64,000 nucleotides of DNA, from the NCBI GenBank assembly GCA_013398295.1, contig VZSF01006565.1, forward strand, positions 94,518 through 158,517, read 5' to 3'. Source of the DNA: Chionis minor. Its lineage: Eukaryota; Chordata; Aves; Charadriiformes; Chionididae. A program made the translations under genes and the position numbers. Shown piece by piece: positions 37,291 through 49,700 of this stretch; the stretch's first letter is position 1, and each line of letters opens with the position of its first letter. A model generated the notes under the pieces. The model had not been told where the DNA came from. It saw only the letters and a list, made by a program, of their open reading frames with translations, and ran no database searches.

Positions 37291-38989
37291 CTTGTGCTGT
37301 CATCACAAGAGGCCATTTTTACACAGAAGAATCAGATTTTTTAATGTAATTCTAGGGAGTTGTTAGTCTTCTGATTCCTTACATAAATTTTAATGGTACA
37401 GGCACTTTCTGGAGTCTGTGACTCCAGCTAGATTATTATTAGTCCTGCTTTAGTAAGGAAGCAGCAATATGATTCTTCCCTGACAAGAAATACCAGCATA
37501 ATTTATTGCATTATTACTCCTCTGAACTGAAAGCAATTAATTACCTCCAGCAGGATGCACAAGTGAAAATTCATCAGAGAAATGTGATGAAAAATGTACC
37601 CACTGCTTTAAAATAATAGGTGCTTAATGGTTTTTTGTTTGCTAGCTAATCTAGAGCATCTTATAAACGACTAAGGATTGGGTATCAGTTGCAAAACCAG
37701 TTTTTCCTCCCTTATATTATTCTATCATCCACAATCTTAGAGGAGAGAAAGAAAACACTGCCACATTCATAACAATAAAAAAAATCATAATTTTTTTCCC
37801 CCGTTATAAAATCGGTGGTACATTTGTATGTTGAGTATATGATGAAGTATGCCTGGACTTGTGTTGGTAGCACTTCTTTTTGTTATATATCATTAAACGC
37901 AAACTAATCATTTTGCTGGAAGAGTTGGCAAAGTTATCCTGCACTTGCACAACAAAGAACGTTCCTATGTGTCCTATGAGAAGGAAACGCGATGTGTTTT
38001 TCAAGCAAAGAGAAAAGATAATCTCACAAACACAAATTGGCCTGTATTTCAGAATGCTAGGATACTTAAATATCTATATATGCACCACAAACCTTCCTTC
38101 GGGTTCAAAGTAACGGGAAAATAACAAACAAAAGTGTGTTTTATGTTAATACACTGGGCGTGTAGGTTAAAGATAGACACAGAAGTAAATTCATTATATT
38201 TCTTTCAGCTTTTCAGAATTATTCACATCTGTATGATTCAGTAATTGTTTTTTCTATAAAGTTATTGGAGTAATTTTGCTCTGTATATTCCCGATCAATT
38301 CCTCCTCTCAAGGGCACAGTTGAAAAGTGATATTTGAAAACGGTCCCTGATAGATTGCATGGTTAGTCAGCAGCAGAGACAAACAACCTAATCCAGCGCA
38401 AATTAGTTCGGCTGCCAGCAATAGTTTTATACAAAGATGTAAATTATGTTGTCAAAATCGGTCGCTTTCTAGCTTGCTGCTCAGCTAACAAGAAACCACT
38501 TTGGCTGATAAAGATGAACACTAAGCTTTTCTCGCTTACAAATTTGCAAATCTGCCACTTCAGCATTTTGTTCGCCACAAACAAAACAGGCCCATATAAT
38601 TGCTTCCTTTTTGCTGCACCGGTATTACTCTCAGTTCTATTTCTCTGCAGAAAAATAGAAATAAAAATCATAAATAGAATTCGAAAAGTGTAGCGGTCTT
38701 GAAAATTTTCTTTAAGAAATGGCAACCAGGACAGCCTCAATCACCCACTTTTAACATTTCCAGCAAAATCGTTAAGACGTGATCCTCCAATACAAATATC
38801 ACCCAGTCATACCAATAGTTTAGGAGATTTATTGTACAAATGCGGCTTTCGCAGAAGTTCTGAACGCGGCATAGATGTCTCGATAAAGGGAAAATACACG
38901 CATCTATTTTAATGTAAGCTAAAGTGTCTTTGGAACTGCTCTGGTTGACAATGGTTCATCTGTATCTATTACTTTGCACGTTGTTGTTA
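37291..38989. other. Noncoding unique sequence, no gene seen
   Basis: AT-rich unique DNA without repeats. The part from about 38270 to 38480 is repeat-free and of mixed composition, and could be another conserved noncoding block, but it shows no motif cluster strong enough to list separately. Confidence 0.55.
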
Positions 38990-39500
38990 AGAGTAGAAAA
39001 TATATATGCTATTATTACACCAATCTGCCCACTTTAAATGTAAACTAGATAGATCTAACATTCTTATGAAAATAATAATGCATTATAACTGTAATTATAT
39101 CCAGTCTAAGTCAAATAAATAAATTATAAATTACAATTACCCTTTAAAGTTGCTAGTCACGCTATTTGCTTTAAAATTAATTGCAGGTGCTCCTGAATGT
39201 TTTATTACAGCCCCAAAGTTGTATATTTCAAAGAACAGTACAGATGATTCCTGTTTATTTGTTAAATTAAAGCTTTGTTGGTAAAATTACAGCTTAATTA
39301 ATATTATGGGTACTGTATAACGAAATAGTTTACCTTGTGCATAATTTATTTCCACATGCATATCTCAGTACATACCCATTACAGCTCTAAGGCAGCTAAA
39401 ATAAAATATTCCTCCTTTGCTGGCATTTTTCTAAATAGTAGTTCACTAAATCAATATTATTCACTTGGTATTTTTAAAAGCAGTGTATCTTAATAATTAC
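38990..39500. promoter_or_regulatory. Candidate conserved noncoding element, AT-rich
   Basis: Extremely AT-rich unique sequence with many homeodomain-like cores, including AAATTAATTGCAGG near 39175 and TTAATTAATATTA near 39294-39306. It has no simple repeat apart from short A/T mixtures. It resembles conserved gene-desert DNA or a matrix-attachment-like AT-rich stretch. Function is not demonstrable from the sequence. Confidence 0.25.
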
Positions 39501-39967
39501 ACAGCATTAGAGTAGGCAATAATTTCACTTGCTAAGCATATTAAATTCAGCAAACCATCAGTCAAATAGTTTGTTCTTCTTCAGAATTTGTAAGCAGAGA
39601 GTGAGAGAGTTTGGAACCATGTTACTTTGGTATAAATGTCACATATAGTTTAGGACTGCGTGTGTGACTCCCTAAGCAAGCACGGTGCCATATATCTTTA
39701 TTAGTTTCATTGGTCAGTGCAGTGACCAGTTGTTTATACTCATTACGCAAGACAAGGTGAACCATTTGGCACAGACCACAAACACAGCTAAAAACATATG
39801 ACTTTGCAGAAAATAAAAATGGTAAAAAAGGCTGCGCAAGGTGCTGTGTATACATACTACCAGAATAACATTATTTATTTCTTTAATGCCTTTTCAGGCT
39901 TCCGGCTTTTCAGATATGCCAAGGCAATGCTTTTCTGGCTTGATTTTTAACTTGATTTGATGTATTG

Positions 39968-39991
39968 TTATTATTATTATTATTATTATTT
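39968..39991 (+). repeat. (TTA)n microsatellite
   Basis: About eight TTA trinucleotides. Confidence 0.9.
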
Positions 39992-40870
39992 CACTACTGT
40001 TCATCACTAGAGTTTTCTGGGGAAAAAAAAAGGAAGTGTATTACTTAAGCCAAGGCAATTATCATCCACAAGCTAGATGGATGTTATTTTTTTAAAAAGT
40101 ACTACACATAAACCACTATCATTGGGGTTTTTCCCTCACAGAACATGCTGATTTACTCAGCGAATGGAATGCAATGAAACAGGGATATAGTAAAGCAAAT
40201 TCATTAAAACAAATTAAAGATTCGGCTATTTTTTCTTGCATTATTTTGATTACTGTATCTTGTACCGCCATGCGTATGCATTTCTTTCATCACACGGATT
40301 TGAAATAATTTTTCTCTAAAGGGAGAAAAGGTTTGGTTCTTTTTCCCCACACTCATCTTCGTTGTGATCTCAAGATAATCCAAAATACATTCTGAATTGT
40401 TCTTCCTGAAAGGAGACAGCATACCTATGCGCAGGAGGTAAGAAGGTGGAGGGCCAAGATCAGAATAAGGAATTAAGGATGTATAAACACAGTGTTCTCT
40501 CTGAAAATCCCTGATAAACCAGACCCGATAGTTAAAAGAATATGTCTTCCACGCCAGCTGATAGTCACAAGGATAGAAGCAAATCTGGTAATAGTCGTGT
40601 TTTGGGGATTTTTCCTTCCTGATGGTGAAAACAAGATTAGCTGCAGGAAAGACTAAGAGTATAGAGTGCAAACTATTATGTCTGGGGTAATCTCCTTACG
40701 ACAGCAGAAGCAAGAGTCTGCAGATGACACCAGGAGGAAACAACAGAAGGGAAAATAAGCCAAGTTCGGAGGGAAAAAGTAACAGAATAAATGGAGATGA
40801 AGATTTAAAAGTGCATGACCGCACTCAAGAGTGAAGTTTGGGGGCAAAAACTCTGCAATTCAGCGGATAC
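39992..40870. other. Noncoding unique sequence; long minus-strand frame rejected
   Basis: It contains a 155-codon open frame on the minus strand (40204-40671) with no recognised domain, no splice-site support and no neighbouring exon. In AT-rich noncoding DNA of this size an occasional frame of this length is expected. No other feature is seen. Confidence 0.6.
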
Positions 40871-40994
40871 GGCAGCTCTGAAGACACTTGCAATACAGAC
40901 GGTGGATTTAGGATTAAGAGGTGCGTGAGCGTGGCAACTCCGAAGACACTTGCAATGTAGTTAGTGGATTTAGGTTCACAAGGAGCAACGTGTG
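40871..40994 (+). repeat. Diverged tandem duplication, 62-bp period
   Basis: Copy 1 starts at 40871 with GGCAGCTCTGAAGACACTTG and copy 2 at 40933 with GGCAACTCCGAAGACACTTG. Both continue through CAAT and end their conserved part in GTGGATTTAGG. Over the first 42 bases I count 7 mismatches (about 83 percent identity), all substitutions. The last 20 bases of each unit are more diverged. The equal period without indels points to a single unequal-crossover or replication-slippage event followed by substitutions. Confidence 0.8.
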
Positions 40995-43346
40995 AGTACA
41001 GTTTCCCCAGGTGTGTGGTAACACTCACCACCCCACAGAACCAGCAAGTCACAGGCAGAAGAAGTGAAGCCTCACCTTGCCGTGCTACACCAGCTCAGCA
41101 CCCTACAAAGCTGAAGAAAAATCTGAATGCAGCCAAGAAAAACACCCTGCAAGCTGAAAAGTTCGCAATTGCCTGCCCATTCTACACTGGATTTGCAGGA
41201 AGGAAACGTGAACCCTTATGTTGAGGGTGCAAATATATGAGGTCAATTTGCTCACCAAACCCCCCCTCCCAGTCCTGAGGGATGGCTGAAGCGTACACCC
41301 TAGCGTTAAGGCCTAAATACAGTTCCCAATCCTTCTGCCAAAATCTGGTATTGATACTACCTACAAACATGCATTTGTTTACTACACAAATCACGAAAAC
41401 AGAAAATAGACCAGAAACCAGAGAGCCCACCCAACCACGGAGAATGTCTTTGGCTGCCAGTTTGTTGGCTCCGCTCAAGCCAGACACAGCGATCACATCC
41501 ACAGCCTAGTGCTTTCAGTGGAAACTTCAACTTAGCAAAATTTCCACTAAGAACAGCTAAAATAAAATAGTTCAATCTTCTAGTTTCTCTAGAAAAGCAA
41601 TTAGCATAAATTTCTCATTAATTCAAGGGCTCGGTAACCACTGGCCCAAGCCGTTAGTGACAGGATGTCTTAAAGCATAGTGGAAAAAGTTTTCTTTTCC
41701 TGCAGAGGAATTTTAATCATCCCATGTTAGCATAACTAAGGCAACCACAGAAACCAAGCTTTTAAAACCAATCTCCCTAGAGGCTGTATTCCTAGTGTAC
41801 AATATTAACAACTTCACAAGTCTCAACCTACACGAAAAACCACTCAAGATCCCACCTCCCTCTTCTGTGTTCACGTGCAAATTGAGCAAACAAAGTTATT
41901 AGGGCTTCATCCAGAAACAGATTTCCACAGACACATTAGCAAAGTAGGAGGGGGAAAAAAAAAAAACAACTGAATCACTTCTGTCTAGCAGAAGTTTCAC
42001 GAGAAACTGTAGCCCAGACCTATGGAACAGGTCTGTCAGAAGCATACTTGCTCAAAAAAGCTGAGACTCTTGATGACAATAAAGACAATTCTGCAGAAAG
42101 AAAAAGATTTTTGCACCAACGATGGATTATGATAGCAAGAACCCTGTTTTCTTTCACAGAGCACTACTGGGTCGCTACCTTATAGCAGGAGCTTCATCTT
42201 CACCTGCTGGTCAGAAGTGCTTGCTTTAAAGTTTCAAACGCCAAAGTTCTCTAAAACAGTGATGGAAAAAACAATTCTTTTCTTATTCATTCCCCGAAGC
42301 GCTCTCGCAACTCCATGGGCACTTGGACTTTGATAATCATGAGGATCAACATGCCATTTGATTCAGACAGGCAGATACTGGTAATACTCGATAGTCTAAG
42401 CAATCAGTACCTTCTTTATCAGCCACCACCGACTGTTTGTGATACGCTTAACTTTCAAGGTATTATTGCTTTACTCTACGGGAGAAAATATAAATAGAAA
42501 GACCCATTGTTTGCTTTAGGATAGAAAGCTTTAACTTTTTGGTCCTTTTAGTCTGCAGAAATGTAATTGGATCATACGCCCATGTTCATGTTATCACGTT
42601 TTAAAAGCCAAAATTTCCCAGTTTCCAAATATGGTATTTTTCTCCATAGCAAAATGTAATCAAAATTTGTACCTTTGAAGAGCAAGTTTTCCTTTGCTAT
42701 TACAAGCAAGATGCCTGAGTTTTCAAAGCATAAACAGTTGCTGAAACCGGGCTGCCAAGCCATGAACGTTTAAACGCTATTATCAGTAGTGCTGTTTGCA
42801 TATTTTACACAGCATATATTTGCGAAGCTTTCTTAGAACAACAAACTCAATTATAATGTTTTGAGAGAAAACTTTTGAGAGCTGTTTAACTGACTGCATT
42901 TTAATCTCTCTAGACAGCCTGAAAGTTTTGGGGGTTCTTCCCCTGCTCACTTTTGATACCATTAGGAGGGCATTTTTAAGGGGAGATTCTCATTTCAATC
43001 TCTGCCTACCCAAGAAGCGGTCAAGGACGCAGCAGCTGCAGAACCGTATCAACTTTCGACAAAAACTGTCTTTTTAACTGGGGGAGAAAGAACACCGGGA
43101 TTTTAAAACGCCTCTTTAAAAATGTATCACAGATAGGTCTTCACGTCTTGCTGATGCCCCCTGATTATAAGGTGTCCAAGTCCAGTCATCTACGGCATTA
43201 TTCAAAAAAATCACCTTAAGAAAGGCAGAGTGCATACCAAAGCTGCTAGTCGGTGAATATGTATTACAACTGTCTCACCTGTGTTTATGTCACCAGATAA
43301 GTGCTTACACACAGGTACAAACAGCCAACTGAGATCTTTTTCCCGT
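40995..43346. other. Noncoding unique sequence, no gene seen
   Basis: No supported exon. Overlapping frames on both strands at 41182-41575 reflect composition rather than coding. A small perfect hairpin (7-bp arms CAGACCT / AGGTCTG) lies at 42015-42035. The rest is AT-rich unique DNA. Confidence 0.6.
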
Positions 43347-43478
43347 AAGGAAGAGGGAGAAAAAAGAAAAAAAAAAAAAAAAAAAAAAAGGGAGGGAGGG
43401 AAAAAAAAAAAAAAAAAAAAAAAGGGAGGGAGGGAAAAAAAAAAAAAAAAAAAAAAAGGAAGGAAGGAAGGAAAAAAA
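43347..43478 (+). repeat. 132-base pure purine tract with 34-bp tandem units
   Basis: Every base from 43347 to 43478 on the plus strand is A or G. In the centre are two identical 34-base units, each an 11-base GGGAGGGAGGG block (43390-43400 and 43424-43434) followed by exactly 23 A's. A GGAAGGAAGGAAGG block (43458-43471) takes the place of a third G block, and a C-rich stretch follows at about 43542-43560. Pure purine strands of this length can form intramolecular triplexes, and the six GGG runs could form G-quadruplexes. The Lys/Gly/Glu-rich and Phe/Pro-rich frames across it are artefacts of the repeat. Confidence 0.95.
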
Positions 43479-43989
43479 TAAAAAATAAAAAAGGATTGAG
43501 GCAGACAGGAGAAAGGAGTACTACAGAAGGTCCCGTCCGTACCCCCCCACACCCCCCACCGCTTTCCCTGGACTGTGGTATGAAAAAACAATGGCTTTTC
43601 TGAGGCACTGTGCAGACAAGGCAGCTCTGAAAAAACTAATAGCCATGATTAATGACAACGGGCTAGAGGAGAGTTGGGACACAGCCGCCACATATATCAT
43701 CCTTTCCCATCAGTCTCTGCTCCTCCCTGCCCCTCTTCCTCCTACCAGCAAGGCATTATAAAAATGTCTTATCTGCTTTCGACTTTTTTCTTAAATCACA
43801 GCACTGCTGAAAAAGAAGGGGGGAAAAGAGAGAGAGGGAGAGAGAGAGACAAAGAGGCAATAGGGTGAACAAGAAAATGGCATGTAAAATAACTATAAGA
43901 TATTCCAGGGGAAAATGCACGAGCTGTAATCATTCAAGATTTCAGCAACTTGACTCTTCACATGCTGAAGCCACATTTTCAAGGTCTTA
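43479..43989. other. Noncoding sequence flanking purine tract
   Basis: A C-rich stretch near 43542-43562 is followed by unique DNA. A second purine-rich tract at about 43808-43862 (GA-rich, interrupted) lies within 400 bases of the large one. No gene is seen. Confidence 0.6.
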
Positions 43990-44150
43990 TCTGCCATATG
44001 GTTCCCTGTTTGGATGATTTATTAGGTGTAGAAAGCACACTGATAAATTTTACTGCATTTCCCTGAATAGGCAACCTATGGTGTCAATAACAAAGCTCAG
44101 GCCGCTTTAATGAAAACTGTAAGCACCAAAGGGTAACCATTTATTTATGA
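43990..44150. promoter_or_regulatory. Candidate conserved noncoding element
   Basis: Repeat-free sequence of mixed composition between simple repeats. It has a TGTCAATAACAAAG string near 44082 (SOX/HOX-like AACAAAG) and CTTTAATGAAA near 44105. The call rests on texture and weak motif content only. Confidence 0.2.
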
Positions 44151-46429
44151 GTCACTACAGTATTACTAGGACAAAATTTATCTTCCCTTCTCACGCACTC
44201 CGCAGAAACCAAATCTGGTCAAAGAAACGGCGATCACATCCATATGTCAGTGACTTACTAACATGTCTCCTGCACACTCAGGGCTTGTATCCAAATAAAC
44301 AGTTTCCATTTAATGACTATTTTCTCTCACTTAAAAGATGCTCTTAAGTTTTAAAACTTAAAAAAAAAAATACATGGGTGACAAGTTGCATATCTACAAA
44401 CCACTCTGCAGTGTTAATTTTCTAAGTCCAGGACAAAAAAACAAAACGAAACAAAACAAACAAACAAAAAAACCCTATCAAAAATAAGAATAATTATGTC
44501 AGTGGTTTAAGCTTTAGCTGTATCAGAGTGGATCATCAAAATCACTTTGGATAATCTTGGAAAAAAGGAAGCTGAAAACAAATGACAGCTTATAGATGCA
44601 AAAAGCAGTGTTTACCGTTCCATCAAAGATTTCAGAGGATTAATGAACTGACACTTTGGCCTGAACACAAAAACCGTAACTCTTTACATTTTTTATGTGT
44701 ATCTTTTTTTTTTTTTTTTAGCCTTTTGGTGAAAAGAACATATTGCAATTGTTTTTCTGTTTCACACACTGAATGTTACTTGTCTTGTGCCCACGATCCA
44801 AAGGCACTAAGATACCAATATAAAATTTTATTTAAAAAAGCAGAAGGTAGTTGGAGCTTGTTTTACTGCTTATAACCACTACTTGAAAGGCAAACTGAAA
44901 TTTTTTATTATTCATCCTGTATGAAAATTGTCAACGATTCAGAACTAATCAAGACCAGCAGGACTGCTTGTTTGTCTCCCTCACGCGTATAGGTACCATC
45001 TTCTCCCCTCTTAAAAAGTAACCAGCAAACCAAATAACACACTCTCAGGCATCATTTGGGACAAATATCAAGATTAACATGAAGACGGGTGGGGAGGTTT
45101 TGGCTCCAATCACCAAGTGTCCTGTTTTTTTCTAAAGATAGGCAAAAGCATATATTATTAAATTGAATTAACTTATATTTCATTAGTACACCACTCAACT
45201 ACTAAAGTCCACCCCAGAAAGTGCCACACTTGTAAAAGGCCAACCGTTGCCACCGCATGTTTGAAAAAGCCTTCCCTTCACCTAGATACTTAACTGGTAG
45301 TTTCCAGATAGTGAACTATGGAAAACCCTGCCCTCAACATCTACCTTTAACTCGGCTACGTAACACGTTATCGGTACACGTGTGTCCTTTTTATTATAAC
45401 TATAAACCTACAGTGTCAATGAATAGTTCTTGGCAGAAGTCCAGTGGCAAACAGAGGATTTTAGCCCTTGGGGGCACAGAGCACAGTGCTTTTAAGGAGG
45501 TGGGCAGTTAAAAGGCTGGCTTTCTACATGGGCTTTTAACCTTTGCCTGGCATTGCTCAAACACGGCTTTCCACGTCAGGAAATGAACGCCACGGTCCCA
45601 GTGCAGAGGGGACAGCCGCTCCAGCCCGGGTAAGGCTCTTTTTTTACAAAGCCTGACCCTGAAATGACAGGATACTGTGTCATGACCAACGTGCAAAACA
45701 CCGAGAATGACAGATTCTTCAACTAGCGATTAGCAAACAGCATTTTCTGAATTAATAAGCACCTTCTTTCTTGCTATTGAAAAATTTCCTAAGAAAAGGA
45801 TTCCCAAATTACCACATGAACACCTGAGCAGAAGCCAAAACGACGCAGTCTGAAATCCTTGACGGAAACCATAACGTGGATCTGCTGACTGCAGATAGAG
45901 CATTCCTCTTCGTCTCTCCCTTCTCCTTCACAGAAGACTGCTACGAAACAGAAATTATTTTAGTCTTCATTTTTAAGTAGGGGAGGGACTAAAGAAGGAA
46001 GGACCTGACATAGCTCGGTATTAAAATAATCCATGCTACACAGTCGTGCCACAAGTTCTTTTGTATTTTGTCCCCCAAAACCCAGGGTTCAGCCCTACTG
46101 TTCTATCCGATTAGTAGCAAACTGCCGGTAAACATACGCCAACGTGAAGTTTCAGAGGCTCAGAGTGAAGACTGATGTGTCTTTTGTATTCACTAACCAG
46201 CTCTGTGGCACAGCTTTGAATTCAAGAGCTTTCATACACGCAATAAACCCATCAGTCACCTTCCTCCATATGCTGCCCATTTGAAAGAGCCTAGCTGGAG
46301 TCTCCGCATGCCTGCCTTCTCCGGACACTTCTCCAAAGCTGACCCTGTCCCTTATCCCACCGGCACACAGCTCCCACCAGTCACAGACACTGACCTAGGG
46401 AGCAGATTTATCTGTGAATGAAATAACCT
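44151..46429. other. Noncoding sequence, no gene seen
   Basis: It contains an A/C low-complexity tract (44434-44474) and a 16-base T-run (44704-44719), otherwise AT-rich unique DNA. The open frames are under 100 codons and without domains. Confidence 0.6.
44434..44474 (+). repeat. A/C low-complexity tract
   Basis: Imprecise AAAAC and AAAC units with a single G. Confidence 0.85.
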
Positions 46430-46720
46430 TCTGTCATAGCCTTTTCAATAAGGCAGTTTTATGGAGTAAGAAATGGACTCCAACTTTTTCAGCCAACAAT
46501 CATTTTTATTTGGCTGTCCTCTGCTGATATTCTAGATTTTTCCTGAATGTATTAAGGGGGAAAATGCATGCCAGACTATTAGGTGTAAATTAGTGCCAGG
46601 ATTGTAACCCGTCAGCTGCAATTGTCCATGCATATAATCTATTAGTGTTCTGTTTCCAAAAACACCCCACAGTGTGCTCTCTTTACTCCCTCCGAAAATA
46701 AACTCGACACGGAGCTGCAC
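46430..46720. promoter_or_regulatory. Candidate conserved noncoding element with SOX/POU-like pair
   Basis: Unique, repeat-free sequence. An E-box CAGCTG at 46613-46618 is followed by ATTGTCCATGCATATAAT at 46621-46638. This pairs a SOX-type ATTGT half with a POU-type ATGCATAT half, one base farther apart than the classical SOX-OCT composite. TTATGGAG (46459) and TTTTTATTTGG (46503) type strings could be HOX or CDX sites. All of this is motif reading only. Confidence 0.28.
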
Positions 46721-49700
46721 AGTAATGATCTCCAGGACAATGATAGTTTTATAGTTAAGGGTGAAAAATGTCTCTAATCCTATGTTTACACTGAATACTC
46801 TTTGGGAGCAGGAACTGTATTTTTACTGTGCGTCTGTGCACCAGCAAGAGGACTCCAGTCCCAATCAGAAATTCCTCAGTGCCACCACATCACATCTCTA
46901 TTTCTTCACAACCACGCGTGGACGGGAGAGCGGGCAGCCTCTCTGAAATGGAAGCCACACACTTAGGCGCCTGCACTTTAGGTTTTGATTTGATTGAATT
47001 TATTTTTCCCTACGATACCCGTCCGGTTTAGAAATCTACTCAGTTCCCATAAATTCCCATAAGGAAACCGGTGGCTGAACAGCACCTTTACACAGGAACA
47101 CACGTAGTTATGAACATTTTCAAAATATTCTGCCCAGAGATACACCAGCCTACATTTTTCAGAGCCACTAAGCTCAACGTGACAACTGCGTAGCTCATCA
47201 GGTATGCTGGGAGTTCTACAAGCTTACCTATGAGCCTATTTTGTAAAAATTAGGGGGAAGAGAGCACAATGCCAAGGCTGCAAACGGTGCCTTCACCCAC
47301 TGCTAGAGCACAGCGCGCTTCAGCTCCGCTCTGAATCAGAATTATGCCGGAACTGAATTATAGCTTTCTCCCCACACACACATTTATGCTACTCCCCATA
47401 GACTGCTTGGGTGTCAAATCTGCATAATCACTGTATATTATTTTTCAATAACCATAAAGCAGGCAAATCGCCACGCTGCCTGACATCCCCATTAGCCAAT
47501 AAGTGCACAAAGTTCTTCACATTTTTCATTCAGTGGTTATTTCCCCACAGCTCAACTATAAATACAAAATACACTTTTCCTAACTGTTTATAGTTACTTA
47601 GAGCATGTAATACTCTTTCTCCCCTTCATTCTCAACTTAGCATAACATACTTGATTATAGATATACCCAAAAATATTACAGTCATGAAAAGAAGTCTACA
47701 CAAAGACTATGATTTTGGCTCTGGTATCTGGGGTACGTCCACTGCCCAACACACACAGTCTATCATGGAGATACCCCCTAGAGAAGAACAAACTGCAGGC
47801 GGCACAGAAATCAAGATTTTAAGAAGAGGTGGGATGGAATGGATGAATTCATTTCTATTACCCAGAAGTAACTGGTATCATATTCCATAACCGCTATGTG
47901 CTATTTATTGCATCATTTAGGCTACAGAAAAGAACAAAAAGGGCTCGAAGACTGAGGAAAGAGGAAGGAGACTGTCTTCATTTAAATTTTGAGCTTTTGA
48001 CAGTTCTTGTTCACTGAAAGTAGTGTTCTTTTCATCACTAGCCTTTCTGATTTAATTTCATTCACTTTCATATTTGGGATCTGCACTAATAAAACGTAAG
48101 TCCAAATGCATTTCTGATACAAACATCTGGCCTCAGAGTTTACACAGATCAAACCAGTCATTATAGTACTGTATTCAGGCTATATTACAATCACATTTTA
48201 AATCAATAGCAATGGACACCAAAACACACATTTACCATGTCTTTAATAGTTATATGAAATTTAATGAAGACTAGAAAAACACTTATTTGTTTTTAAAATA
48301 CCTTTTTGAAGATCTTTAAAGAATTCTAAAGAATTCAATTCAAGTTGAGCCTGTCAGGAATTGTATAAGCTTTGATTACATAAACTTGCTATTAAGCCCT
48401 ATGGCATACGGTTCTCTTTTGTACAAAGCTAGACTACTATAGAGTTGAAATCTAACTACACATCATAAACACCTTCAGTATGTTTGAAATAACCTATCGG
48501 GCAACATTGTTCACACACTGACATCCTGGACTGATTTATGAAAGATCAAAGGCTGTAGTGGATAAGTATTAAGAGGTACATGTTTTACAGAATGAATAAC
48601 TTTCCTCATTCTCAGTATTTCTTATGTTTTTACAACAAATTGCCTGGCTCTCAAGAACAGTCTCATAAAAAGAGTGAAAAACACTTCTATCCCAAACATT
48701 CTAGAGACTTTAAAAAAAAAAAAAGTTGGAAACACTTTGGAAACTATATATTTAAACACTTCTAGAATTTTAGGAGTAGTACTAGTCTGAATTTATCTCC
48801 TACATCCATTTATGCTAAGTAGTCAATAGCAGCATAGAAACTAACAGAAGATAATTATTTGACAGAGACTTTTCCTTTGATTTTGAGCCTTTAGATAAAC
48901 AGAGGATTCTCCAGTAAATGTACTTTCCAGATGGGGTTGGTTCTTTAGAAGACTAAAACCTTGGATGTTATACAGGCTAAACTATAATGAACTCTAGGAA
49001 CTGAAATATAGTTGCTTTTGTCAGTATCAATTACCTTCCAAGTCTAACAGAATTTCAATTACAAAAAGAAAAGGCAGCTAGCCAGAACAAAGATTGTCCA
49101 TACTTCATCTTACAAACTAGTGGCAACTTTCATCACCACCATCATTCCATCATCACAGTGGCCTGCCGGCCAGGACAGACCTTCAGAGAACCTTCTGCTC
49201 TTGACCTGGAGCAATGCACTTCCCGGCACAGTTAGGGCCACTGAAAGATTGCCTGCAGGGAGGAGAAGGAAAAGGAAGAGGTGCACAGTTCTTCTTCCAT
49301 TCCACAGCCAGTTGTGATCCTTAAAACAAGGGGGTTTTTCCCTACAGACAGTAAAAACATAGCTTCTCTGAGCCTCTGTAGACACATCCCTGTACCATGG
49401 AAGACAGCATAGAGCCACTGCCAGTTCTGTGCTACTTGGAAGGAGCTCTATTTCTTCAAAAATGGAGCGTAAGGCAGAAGAGCCACAGGTCTGTTTTGGA
49501 TAGGCTGCCTTAAACAGGAGCCAGGAAAAAATACAGGCAGATAAAGCAGGATGTAGACAGTCAAGTCACAAAAAGTCGTCTTCCTCTCCAATGCGGTAGA
49601 ATATGTAACGCGTTGTGCTGCATCAGATCCCATAAAAACATTGTCTAACATTCACTTAATGGAAGTAGAAACTAGGTTTAACATAAAATATCCCAAAACT

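Noticed and set aside
40204..40671. 155-codon minus-strand open frame
   Set aside because: No domain, no related exon nearby, and frames of this length are expected by chance in 64 kb on six frames.
43211..43608. Phe-rich and Lys/Glu-rich open frames on both strands
   Set aside because: These are pure translation of the A/G homopurine tract.
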